In this document: positions 52,970-60,440 of the stretch, piece after piece
Layout of the letters: every line of letters starts with the position of its first letter
Position numbering within the stretch: the stretch's first letter is position 1
DNA from: Syntrophomonas wolfei subsp. methylbutyratica
Lineage (GTDB): Bacteria; Bacillota; Syntrophomonadia; Syntrophomonadales; Syntrophomonadaceae
DNA length: 64,000 nt
Direction: 5' to 3'
NCBI RefSeq assembly: GCF_001570625.1
Contig: NZ_BBQT01000012.1
Coordinates: forward strand, 24,625-88,624
Program-made: the position numbers and the translations under genes
Notes under the pieces: model-generated
The model's database searches: none
Seen by the model: the letters and a program-made list of their open reading frames with translations, nothing else
Told to the model about the DNA's origin: nothing

Positions 52970-53222
52970 AACATTCATAAACCCACGAAAGGAAACATAA
53001 GCTAAAATCTTGTATAGTTCCAAGAAACGGTATTTATGCTTTTCGAGAAGCATTAAAAAAGAGCTGGCGCGAATATATAAAAGGAGGGGGGAGGATAAGC
53101 CATGCCCTCTTTATAGGGTATTTTGCCATAAGTTATTAAAATAATTAGTTCTAGTTTTTAATTAATGAATCGTGCCAGACCCTTTCCCGTAATAGGCAAA
53201 CAAACTAAGGAGGAATTATTAA

Positions 53223-54311
53223 ATGCGACATAACAAAAAGGCAAAAGCCCGGATTAGCATTTTAGTGGCGTTGATTTTTGTGCTCTGTATGGCGGGAAGC
53301 GCTTTTGCGGCTAATCCGGCAGCTACTGGAAATCTGGTATGGAAAGCTGGGGATCAATGTTCGGTTAATGCCAGTGCGTTAAACTTCAGAACCGGTCCGG
53401 GAATGAATTATAAGGTTATAAAATCCTATACCCGGGGAAGTTTGATGACCATTGCCGAAAAATCAGGTGATTGGTATAAAGTGACCGCAGCGGACGGAAA
53501 AGCCGGTTATGTATTTGGCCGTTACTTGCTTACTGCTACTGAAGCTCCCACTCCGGTCAAGGCGGCGCCCAGTGTCACTACGTCCAAAGCAGAAGTTACA
53601 GCAGAGCCTCAGGCTAAAGCGGTATCCGGTGAACTCATTATCTCTGCTGCTGCCAGCCTGACTGATGCCATGAATGAGATGAAAGGCCTCTATGAGAAGC
53701 AAAACAAAAATGTAAAACTTACCTTTAACTTCGGTTCATCGGGTGCCCTGCAGCAACAGATTGAACAGGGTGCTCCCGCTGATGTGTTTATTTCTGCTGC
53801 CACCAAGCAAATGAAGGCCCTGCAGGACAAGAAGCTCATTGTAGATGAGAGCTGTAAAAATCTCTTGAAGAACCGTTTGGTATTAGTTGGTCCCAAAGAT
53901 TCGGCCAAGGTCAAAGGCTTTAGCACGCTGAAGGAAGCTTCGCTAATCGCTTTGGGCGAACCTGATTCGGTTCCCGCCGGGAAATATGCCAAGGAAACCC
54001 TTACTAAAATGGGTTTGTGGGATGCAGTAAAGGACAAGGTGGTTTATGCCAAAGATGTAAGACAGGTTTTGGCTTATGTGGAAAGCGGCAATGTTGAAGT
54101 TGGGATGGTTTATCTGACCGATGCCAAGATATCGGACAAGGTGCAGATAATCAGCATAGCAGAAGAAAATACTCATACCCCCATCGTATACCCGGCAGCA
54201 GTAGTTAAAGCCAGCAAGAACCCGGAAGCGGCTCAGAGTTTCGTAGATTTCCTCAGTAGTGACGCCGCTAAAGATGTATTTGCCAAATACGGTTTCTCGC
54301 TGGTCAAATAG
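53223..54311 (+). CDS. modA: Molybdate ABC transporter substrate-binding protein with N-terminal SH3 domain
   Basis: 362 residues. A signal peptide (cleavage near AFA, residue 29) is followed by a bacterial SH3 domain at about 44-105 (NASALNFRTGPGMNYKVIKSYTRGS, GDWYKV, GYVFGRYL). A Pro/Ala linker leads to the ModA domain from about 135 (ISAAASLTDAMNEMK, FGSSGALQQQIEQGAPADVFISA, SVPAGKYAKETL). ModA binds molybdate or tungstate. No lipobox is evident, so the SH3 domain may hold it to the wall. AAGGAGG precedes the ATG. Confidence 0.9.
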   Translation: MRHNKKAKARISILVALIFVLCMAGSAFAANPAATGNLVWKAGDQCSVNASALNFRTGPGMNYKVIKSYTRGSLMTIAEKSGDWYKVTAADGKAGYVFGRYLLTATEAPTPVKAAPSVTTSKAEVTAEPQAKAVSGELIISAAASLTDAMNEMKGLYEKQNKNVKLTFNFGSSGALQQQIEQGAPADVFISAATKQMKALQDKKLIVDESCKNLLKNRLVLVGPKDSAKVKGFSTLKEASLIALGEPDSVPAGKYAKETLTKMGLWDAVKDKVVYAKDVRQVLAYVESGNVEVGMVYLTDAKISDKVQIISIAEENTHTPIVYPAAVVKASKNPEAAQSFVDFLSSDAAKDVFAKYGFSLVK

Positions 54312-54344
54312 TGCTTAAGGATAGACGGTAAGGGCGGTGTAATC

Positions 54345-55070
54345 ATGACCGAAGCTGAATTAATTCCGATATGGATTTCGCTTAAAACAGCGGGCACCGC
54401 AACCTTAATTACCTTTATCCTGGGCATTGCTGCCGCTCGTTGGATGGCCTATGGAGATTTTAAGGGCAAGAACCTGCTGGATGGCTTGTTTATTCTTCCC
54501 CTGGTCTTGCCCCCCACTGTTTTAGGTTTTGGACTTTTACTTATCTTTGGGAAAAACGGCCCCCTGGGGCAATTATTGTTGTATTTTGATAAAACGGTGA
54601 TATTCTCCTGGTCGGCAACAGTAATTGCTTCCACCGTGGTAGCTTTTCCTCTGATGTACCAGGCTACCCGGGCTGCTTTTGAACAAATACAGCCCAACCT
54701 GGAAGATGCGGCCCGCACCCTGGGGGCCAAGGAATGGACCGTATTTTGGAAGATCAGTATGCCGCTGGCCTGGCCGGGTATAGCTGCCGGAACCATTCTG
54801 GCCTTTGCCCGTTCCCTGGGTGAATTCGGAGCCACTTTGATGCTGGCGGGGAATATCCCGGGAAGAACCCAGACCGCGCCCCTGGCAATCTATTTCGCGG
54901 TGGAAGCCGGGCGATCGGACCAGGCTCTGAAATGGGTACTGGCCATTCTGCTAATCTCCTTTGCCAGTATCATTGCCTTGAATTACTGGAAAAGCCGCCA
55001 GTATTCTTCCTGGAGGAACGGTCAGCCCGTGGTAAAGGAGGTAGTGATTGATGCTGGATATAGAAATTAA
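54345..55070 (+). CDS. modB: Molybdate ABC transporter permease
   Basis: Permease of 241 residues with about five to six transmembrane helices and the EAA loop EDAARTLGAKEWTVFWKISMPLAWPG. It ends 20 bp inside modC. Forms the membrane channel with ModC as ATPase. Confidence 0.94.
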   Translation: MTEAELIPIWISLKTAGTATLITFILGIAAARWMAYGDFKGKNLLDGLFILPLVLPPTVLGFGLLLIFGKNGPLGQLLLYFDKTVIFSWSATVIASTVVAFPLMYQATRAAFEQIQPNLEDAARTLGAKEWTVFWKISMPLAWPGIAAGTILAFARSLGEFGATLMLAGNIPGRTQTAPLAIYFAVEAGRSDQALKWVLAILLISFASIIALNYWKSRQYSSWRNGQPVVKEVVIDAGYRN

Positions 55071-56124
55071 GAAATCACTGCCTGGCTTTAAATTGGAGGT
55101 ATCTTTTGCCGTGGAGCGAGAGATACTGGCTATTTTAGGACCCTCTGGCTGCGGCAAGACCATGACCTTAAAGTGTATTGCCGGTCTGATACAGGCCGAT
55201 GAAGGGCGGATAGCCCTGGATGATAGACTGTTGTTTGACTCCGGCAGCGGGGTTAATATTAAGTCCCGGGAAAGAAATATGGGTTTTGTTTTTCAAAATT
55301 ATGCTCTTTTTCCCCATATGGATGTTTTTAACAATATCGCCTTTGGCATACGGCAATTGCCGGTAGAGGATATTAAAGAAAAAGTCAGACTATGGCTGCA
55401 AAAAATGCGTCTATCCGGTTTGGAAAAGCGTTTTCCCGGGCAGTTGTCTGCCGGGCAACAGCAGCGGGTGGCCCTGGCACGGGCTCTGGTTTCCGAACCG
55501 GAAGTGTTGTTGCTCGATGAACCTTTTTCCGCATTGGACAGTATTGTTAAAGAGCGCCTGGAGGAAGAACTCCTGGAAATTCATGAATTCTTCCCCGGCC
55601 ATATTCTTTTTGTAACTCATAACCTGGCCGAGGCTTATAAATTAAGTTCTAAGATAGCAGTGTATGAAGCCGGGCGTTTGCTGCAATTCGGAGAAAAAGA
55701 AAAGGTAGTAAACCGGCCTTCCAACCGAGTCGCAGCTCGCCTGACCGGGGTCAAGAACTTTCTCCCGGCGGTTGTCCAGGAAGTAGAGAGTAGCAGCCTG
55801 AATCTGGAATTGAGTGGCCTGGGAACCAGGCTCAAGGCGGGAAAAGTTCCAGGAGAAAAATGGGAATCGGGGCAGGTAGTTAATTTGGGCATACGCCCAG
55901 AGTATATTCGGATTAATGACAATGGGGAAAACCTCATCGCAGTTCTGGTGGAAGAGGTCATAGAAGAGATATCCAGTTATATAATCCGCTGCTCGCTTGC
56001 AGGAAGCGGGGGCGAAAAGATTTTAGAAGCACGAATACCCCGAACAGAGGCTGTTAATCTTAGCCAAGGCGATAGCTGCCAGTTCTGCTTACCGGCGGAC
56101 AAAATCTTTATTATGCTTGAATAA
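55051..56124 (+). CDS. modC: Molybdate ABC transporter ATP-binding protein
   Basis: ABC ATPase of 357 residues. Walker A is GPSGCGKT, the signature is LSAGQQQRVALARAL (with A for the second G), and Walker B is VLLLDEP. The C-terminal part (about 235-357) is a TOBE/MOP-like domain. ATG at 55051 with AAAGGAGG upstream; overlaps modB. Confidence 0.92.
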   Translation: MLDIEIKKSLPGFKLEVSFAVEREILAILGPSGCGKTMTLKCIAGLIQADEGRIALDDRLLFDSGSGVNIKSRERNMGFVFQNYALFPHMDVFNNIAFGIRQLPVEDIKEKVRLWLQKMRLSGLEKRFPGQLSAGQQQRVALARALVSEPEVLLLDEPFSALDSIVKERLEEELLEIHEFFPGHILFVTHNLAEAYKLSSKIAVYEAGRLLQFGEKEKVVNRPSNRVAARLTGVKNFLPAVVQEVESSSLNLELSGLGTRLKAGKVPGEKWESGQVVNLGIRPEYIRINDNGENLIAVLVEEVIEEISSYIIRCSLAGSGGEKILEARIPRTEAVNLSQGDSCQFCLPADKIFIMLE

Positions 56125-56170
56125 AACTGGATTATTAATCAAGCAGGTTAATAATACAACTCTCCTTTAT

Positions 56171-56196
56171 AAGCCCCTTTCAGGGGCTTTCTTTTT
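56171..56196 (+). terminator. Terminator of modABC
   Basis: Stem AAGCCCCT (56171-56178) / AGGGGCTT (56182-56189), then TTCTTTTTG. Confidence 0.85.
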
Positions 56197-56320
56197 GCGG
56201 GGGGAGCAAAGTAAATTTTTCGATGCTTATAAGGCTATTTGCGGCGGCAAACAGGTGATTTTCAAGTTCATCCTGCTTGGATGATAAGCTTACCAGGCCC
56301 CCACCCCTTACTTTTTTCAT
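56180..56320 (-). CDS. Possible small protein (46 aa) coupled to the MinD-like gene
   Basis: The minus-strand ATG at 56320 overlaps the TAA that ends the continued MinD-like frame (TAATG). The frame encodes 46 residues (start MKKVRGGGLVSLSSKQDELE) and ends inside the modC terminator. No family recognised and no clear ribosome site, so a weak call. Confidence 0.3.
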   Translation of the reverse strand: MKKVRGGGLVSLSSKQDELENHLFAAANSLISIEKFTLLPPQKESP

Positions 56321-56445
56321 TACTTATTAGTAAAACTGTCTAATGATTCTACGGCATCTACCAGGCTCATAAAAGCAGAGTGGAGATTTTCCTGGCTTAG
56401 CTCCCAAACCGTTCGCTCCTCCCGGGGCAAATCATGTATCCTTTC

Positions 56446-57042
56446 TCAAGTGGGAATAGGATCGGCAATATGTTCATAACCGAAATAATCGGCCAGGATA
56501 GATAATTGCTCTATGTTATGCTCCCATTCCTTGGTATTTATCTTGTTGGGCAGAATAAGGTCAATTCCGCCGGCATTTATCCTGGAAGCTCGCCACAATT
56601 CCTCCAGGTTTTTTAATTCCTCCAGTTCATTAGCAGCGGTGAGATCGCTGCAGACTATTAAAGCATCAGCCATAGCACTTAGCCATTGGCAATCTTCGCT
56701 GGATGCAGGTGTTAATAACAGGTAATCATAGGTCAGTTTCTCCAGGTGAGGTGAGTAATCTGCTGTTGCAGAGTCCTCCGGTTTTAAAAGGAGTTGCAGC
56801 AGGTCTATACCCAGGCGAGAGCTGAATATTTTGGCCTGGGCTTTATCTTCTAAAGGCTTTGCCGCATTCGTTCCAGTCTCTTGCCGGTCAATACCCAGCC
56901 AATAGCGCAGCTTTTTATTATTTCCGGTATCTCCAATCAATACCCGGTATCCTTTACGGCTTAAACCACTGGCCAGGTTAACCGCCACCGTTGTTTGCCC
57001 GCAAGCGGGACGATTAGAAATAATCATTATAACTTTTATCAA
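56446..57042 (-). pseudogene. MinD/ParA-like ATPase with degenerate Walker A, interrupted by TGA
   Basis: 198 residues are encoded before a TGA at 56446-56448. The fold is MinD/ParA-like (VIMIISNRPACGQTTVAVNLASGL, GYRVLIGDTG, DYLLLTPAS), but the P-loop reads NRPACGQTT, without the GK lysine, so ATP hydrolysis is doubtful. The frame continues in phase after the TGA to 56320 as ERIHDLPREERTVWELSQEN and more, which resembles the normal C-terminal end of such proteins. It is thus a nonsense mutation, readthrough, or a Sec codon, the first being most likely. Confidence 0.65.
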
Positions 57043-57279
57043 AGTCCAACCTCCATGCCCGCTATGCGGCTTTCCTAATCATAAAAGGGGGAAGACCCAC
57101 CCCATCCTGGCATTTACTAAAGATTTAAAATAACTTATTCTACCCCCAGTATATCATAAACAGAATTTTAGCCATTAAATATGTCCTCTTATTAATTACT
57201 GGATTTCTGCTACCATTCGAAATACACTTCAACCATACACCACCCCTCAATATGTTAACATGATAATAACAAATGTTAA
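57043..57279. other. Intergenic, AT-rich
   Basis: Upstream region of the MinD-like gene (GGAGGTTGG near its ATG). A palindrome ATGTTAACAT at 57252-57261 is the only notable site. Confidence 0.4.
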
Positions 57280-57489
57280 GTTAAGTCCCGCGATATTCTG
57301 GCTCAGGACCTCCCGGCTTCAGCAGTCTCCCTGCATGCCTTGCGTAAGCAGGCCGGAGAAAAATATGATGTATCCGTCTTTTCCCTGGCCAACTCCCTGG
57401 TTGACCTGTACCCGGATAAATTCGCCGTGGTGCAGAGTGATGGGCAAACCGAATACATGAATAATCTGATCCCTGGGCGGAGTAGATAA
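57280..57489 (+). pseudogene. Gene fragment, 5'-truncated
   Basis: About 68 codons in one frame (RDILAQDLPASAVSLHALRK, then YDVSVFSLANSLVDLYPDKF) end at a TAA at 57487-57489. The composition is markedly more GC-rich than the AT-rich DNA on either side and reads like the C-terminal end of a real protein, but no start or ribosome site is present. Family not recognised. Confidence 0.4.
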
Positions 57490-57633
57490 AGAGGAATAGC
57501 ATAACGGAATAAAGGCTACTCTTTAGGGTAAAATTGCAACAAAAAAGTATTGATATGCTACAATGCGATAAAAGGTACTAAAAATTACGGAAAGCAAAAT
57601 CACTTATTTTTTCTTGAAGAAGAGGTGAAAAAC

Positions 57634-57843
57634 ATGGGTACTGATGAAATCCTAAAACAGGCATTAAAGCTTAAAATTGAAGAGAGATTCATACTGGTGG
57701 AAAGTTTAATCAAGAGTATAGATGAGCCTGACCGGAAGCTTGATGAGTTATGGGCAGAGGAAGCAGAAAAAAGACTTGCGGCATACAGAGAAGGAAGGTT
57801 GGAAGGTATTCCAATGGAAGAGGTGTTTAAAGACGAAAGATGA
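57634..57843 (+). CDS. Addiction-module antitoxin component
   Basis: Acidic 69-residue protein (LKQALKLKIEERFILVESLI, then ELWAEEAEKRLAAYREGRLEG, ending PMEEVFKDER). This is the pattern of the small addiction-module proteins paired with RelE/ParE-type toxins. GAGGTGAAAAAC sets the ATG at 57634 inside a longer frame. The stop overlaps the toxin start (ATGA). Confidence 0.85.
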   Translation: MGTDEILKQALKLKIEERFILVESLIKSIDEPDRKLDELWAEEAEKRLAAYREGRLEGIPMEEVFKDER

Positions 57844-58136
57844 GGGTTGTGTTTTCGAATTATGCAAAACTGGAACTGGAAGATGCAGCGCGTTTTTATA
57901 ACCTTCAACATGCTGGGCTGGGCAATAGATTCAAGGTTGAAGTAAAAAACGCTGCTTTGCGAATTGCTAAGTATCCTACAGCATGGTCGAATGAAAGTGG
58001 TGAAGTGAGAAAATATCTCCTTCATAAATTTCCATACAAATTACTGTATTCAATAGAAAGTGATCACATTTTTATAATTGCAGTAGCGCACCAACACCGA
58101 AAACCAAACTACTGGGTAGAAAGAGACGAGTTGTGA
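57840..58136 (+). CDS. RelE/ParE-family toxin
   Basis: 98-residue toxin of the RelE/ParE superfamily: LELEDAARFYNLQHAGLGNRF, YPTAW, VRKYLLHKFPYKLLYSIESD and IIAVAHQHRKPNYW. The KFPY.LLY and HQHRKP motifs are characteristic. Target (ribosome or gyrase) undetermined. Starts 4 bp inside the antitoxin gene, forming a classical TA pair. Confidence 0.88.
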   Translation: MRVVFSNYAKLELEDAARFYNLQHAGLGNRFKVEVKNAALRIAKYPTAWSNESGEVRKYLLHKFPYKLLYSIESDHIFIIAVAHQHRKPNYWVERDEL

Positions 58137-58193
58137 TTTCATGCGGAAATTTAGACACCTGTAAACGCAAATATAACGAGGAATGCATGGAAG

Positions 58194-58466
58194 GTGCTAT
58201 GTAAAAATTACTTAGGCTATGATTCGAGGTGTTTCCCAATCAAACAAATACTAGACAACCGACGTCGGGGAAATGTCGGTGATTACCTGGTGGATAATAT
58301 TGATAAAAAAGCTAAGCTATCCATCGTATCAGCTTACTTCACCATCTACGCTTATAACGAATTAATGACCCAGCTAAATAAGATAGAGCAGTTGCGATTC
58401 CTTTTTGGTGAACCCACGTTTGTCCGGGATGAAAACCTTAAAGAGAATCCACCATTAAGACTCTGA
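58194..58466 (+). pseudogene. N-terminal fragment of a PLD-like/SNF2 helicase
   Basis: Ninety codons (ILDNRRRGNVGDYLVDNIDK, then KLSIVSAYFTIYAYNELMTQ, ending LRFLFGEPTFV) resemble the N-terminus of large helicases with a phospholipase D-like domain that accompany type III-like restriction systems. The frame stops at 58466, before any helicase motif, so the gene is a remnant. The identification is by recollection of family sequence. Confidence 0.5.
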
Positions 58467-58581
58467 ACACCACTATAAATCGAGAAACATCTTTGCCCAT
58501 AGAATGGAACATCATGTGCAGATTCAACAGCTCCAGCAGCAGTTGGATGCTTTAATAGCTCAATTAAGCGAGGTGTGCTAA
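58459..58581 (+). pseudogene. Possible C-terminal remnant of a DUF4391-like or helicase gene
   Basis: An open frame ends with a coiled-coil tail (NIFAHRMEHHVQIQQLQQQL, then DALIAQLSEVC) 6 bp before mod. Many related islands have a DUF4391 gene with such a tail here. A deletion joining two partial genes would explain this; the inference is weak. Confidence 0.35.
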
Positions 58582-58587
58582 ACAAGA

Positions 58588-60426
58588 ATGAACAAATTTG
58601 ATGGTAAGACTATGGATTTAGTTCAGCAAAACATTGATGAACTTAAAAAGCTTTTCCCCGAGGCCTTAACCGAAGGTAAAATCGATTTTGACCAGCTTCG
58701 GCTCCTGCTCGGTGATGAAGTCGATACCGGCAAAGAGAAATATGAGTTCACTTGGCCGGGTAAGAGCGACTGTATTCGGTTGTCCCAGCAGCAGTCCACG
58801 GGAACACTGCGACCTGATAAAGAATCCAGTAAGGATTGGGGTACCACCCAAAACCTTTACATAGAAGGTGATAACCTGGAGGTATTGAGGTTATTACAGA
58901 AGGCTTATCATCGAAAAGTGAAAATGATATACATAGACCCACCTTATAATACAGGTAATGATTTTATTTATGAAGATGATTTTCGGGATAATGTTAAGAA
59001 CTATAAGGAAAAAACAGAACAAGACATGATGGCGAAACCTGCAAATTCAGGTAGGTATCATTCTGATTGGTTAAATATGATGCATCCGAGATTAAATTTG
59101 GCAAAAAACTTGCTGAGAGATGAGGGGGTAATATTTATAAGTATTGATGATAATGAAGTAGATAATTTAAAGAAGATTTGTAACGAAATATTCTATGAAT
59201 ATAATTTTGTTGAGCAATTAATATGGAAGAGACGATCTACACCGCCCAATGACCGAGTAATAGGTAAAAATCATGAGTATATTCTTGTTTATGCAAAAGA
59301 CATTGAAAAAATGGAATTATATTTGCAACCGCGTAGTGAAGGAATTAATTCAAGATATTCTAATCCAGACACTGATCCAAGAGGAGATTGGGTAGCATCA
59401 GATTTAAGTGCCAATGGAAAAGGTGGAAGACTAACTGAAAGCTGCATATATCCGATAAAAAATCCTATTACTCGAGAAGAGTATTATCCACCACAGAACA
59501 AATGCTGGTTATACAATGAGGAAAAAATGACGGGATTAATTAATGAAGGAAGAATTGGTTTTAGAGCTAATTCTGGTGCTCCATTCCTGAAACGGTATCT
59601 GTCGGAAGTTAGACAGGGGGCTACTTTACCGACAATTATTGACAATGGAGGATTTTCATCTGATTCTGCAAAAGAAATAAAGGATATTTTTTCAAAAGAT
59701 GTTTTTGAATTTCCTAAGACAACTAAACTGTTGAAGATTTTAGTGCAAACGGGGTCAGTAAATAATGATATTATTCTGGACTTTTTCTCTGGATCGGCCA
59801 CTACTGCCCATTCTGTAATGCAACTAAATGCTGAAGATAACGGTAACCGCAAGTTTATAATGGTGCAATTACCTGAGCCTTGCAGTGAAGACTCTGAAGC
59901 TTACAAAGCCGGTTTCTCCAATATCTGCGAAATCGGCAAGGAACGTATCCGCCGTGCCGGTGAGAAGATAAAAGAAGAAAACAAGGACAAAGAAGGTATT
60001 GAAAACTTGGATATAGGCTTTAAGGTATTCAAGCTGGATACTTCAAACCTTAAGGCATGGGACCCGGATGTTGAAGAACTGGAAGAAACCCTTAAAGGAA
60101 TGGTTGATCCCATTAAAGAAGGTCGTACGCAGGAAGATATGCTATACGAGATTATGTTGAAATACGGCATAGACCCGACCATGCCGCTGAAAGAAATTCA
60201 GATAAAAGGTAAGACTGCTTATTCCGTTGGCCTGGGCTATATGATTGTCTGTCTGGAAGATGGTCTGACCCTTGACGTTATCGAAGCTATTGGTGATATG
60301 AAACAGTCCGGCCAGGAAATAGCCCGGGTAGTTTTCCGGGACTCCGGTTTTGCCGATGATAATGTCAAAACTAATGCCGTGCAGCTGTTAAAGAAATTCG
60401 GCGTTGAAGACTTCCGGACCATATAG
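58588..60426 (+). CDS. mod: Type III restriction-modification system, adenine methyltransferase (Mod)
   Basis: N6-adenine methyltransferase of 612 residues, beta-class order: DPPYNTG at 117-123, then the target-recognition region (about 190-390), then DFFSGSATT near 398. The N-terminus (MDLVQQNIDELKKLFPEA) and the C-terminal VFRDSGFADD segment are typical of type III Mod. The middle third is much more AT-rich than the ends, suggesting exchange of the recognition domain. It starts 6 bp after the remnant upstream and is followed 14 bp later by res. Confidence 0.93.
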   Translation: MNKFDGKTMDLVQQNIDELKKLFPEALTEGKIDFDQLRLLLGDEVDTGKEKYEFTWPGKSDCIRLSQQQSTGTLRPDKESSKDWGTTQNLYIEGDNLEVLRLLQKAYHRKVKMIYIDPPYNTGNDFIYEDDFRDNVKNYKEKTEQDMMAKPANSGRYHSDWLNMMHPRLNLAKNLLRDEGVIFISIDDNEVDNLKKICNEIFYEYNFVEQLIWKRRSTPPNDRVIGKNHEYILVYAKDIEKMELYLQPRSEGINSRYSNPDTDPRGDWVASDLSANGKGGRLTESCIYPIKNPITREEYYPPQNKCWLYNEEKMTGLINEGRIGFRANSGAPFLKRYLSEVRQGATLPTIIDNGGFSSDSAKEIKDIFSKDVFEFPKTTKLLKILVQTGSVNNDIILDFFSGSATTAHSVMQLNAEDNGNRKFIMVQLPEPCSEDSEAYKAGFSNICEIGKERIRRAGEKIKEENKDKEGIENLDIGFKVFKLDTSNLKAWDPDVEELEETLKGMVDPIKEGRTQEDMLYEIMLKYGIDPTMPLKEIQIKGKTAYSVGLGYMIVCLEDGLTLDVIEAIGDMKQSGQEIARVVFRDSGFADDNVKTNAVQLLKKFGVEDFRTI

Positions 60427-60440
60427 CGAGGTGATAGGTG

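Noticed and set aside
56446..56448. Selenocysteine reading of the TGA in the MinD-like gene
   Set aside because: No redox context (no nearby Cys or matching family Sec position) and no convincing SECIS-like hairpin just downstream; a nonsense mutation is simpler.
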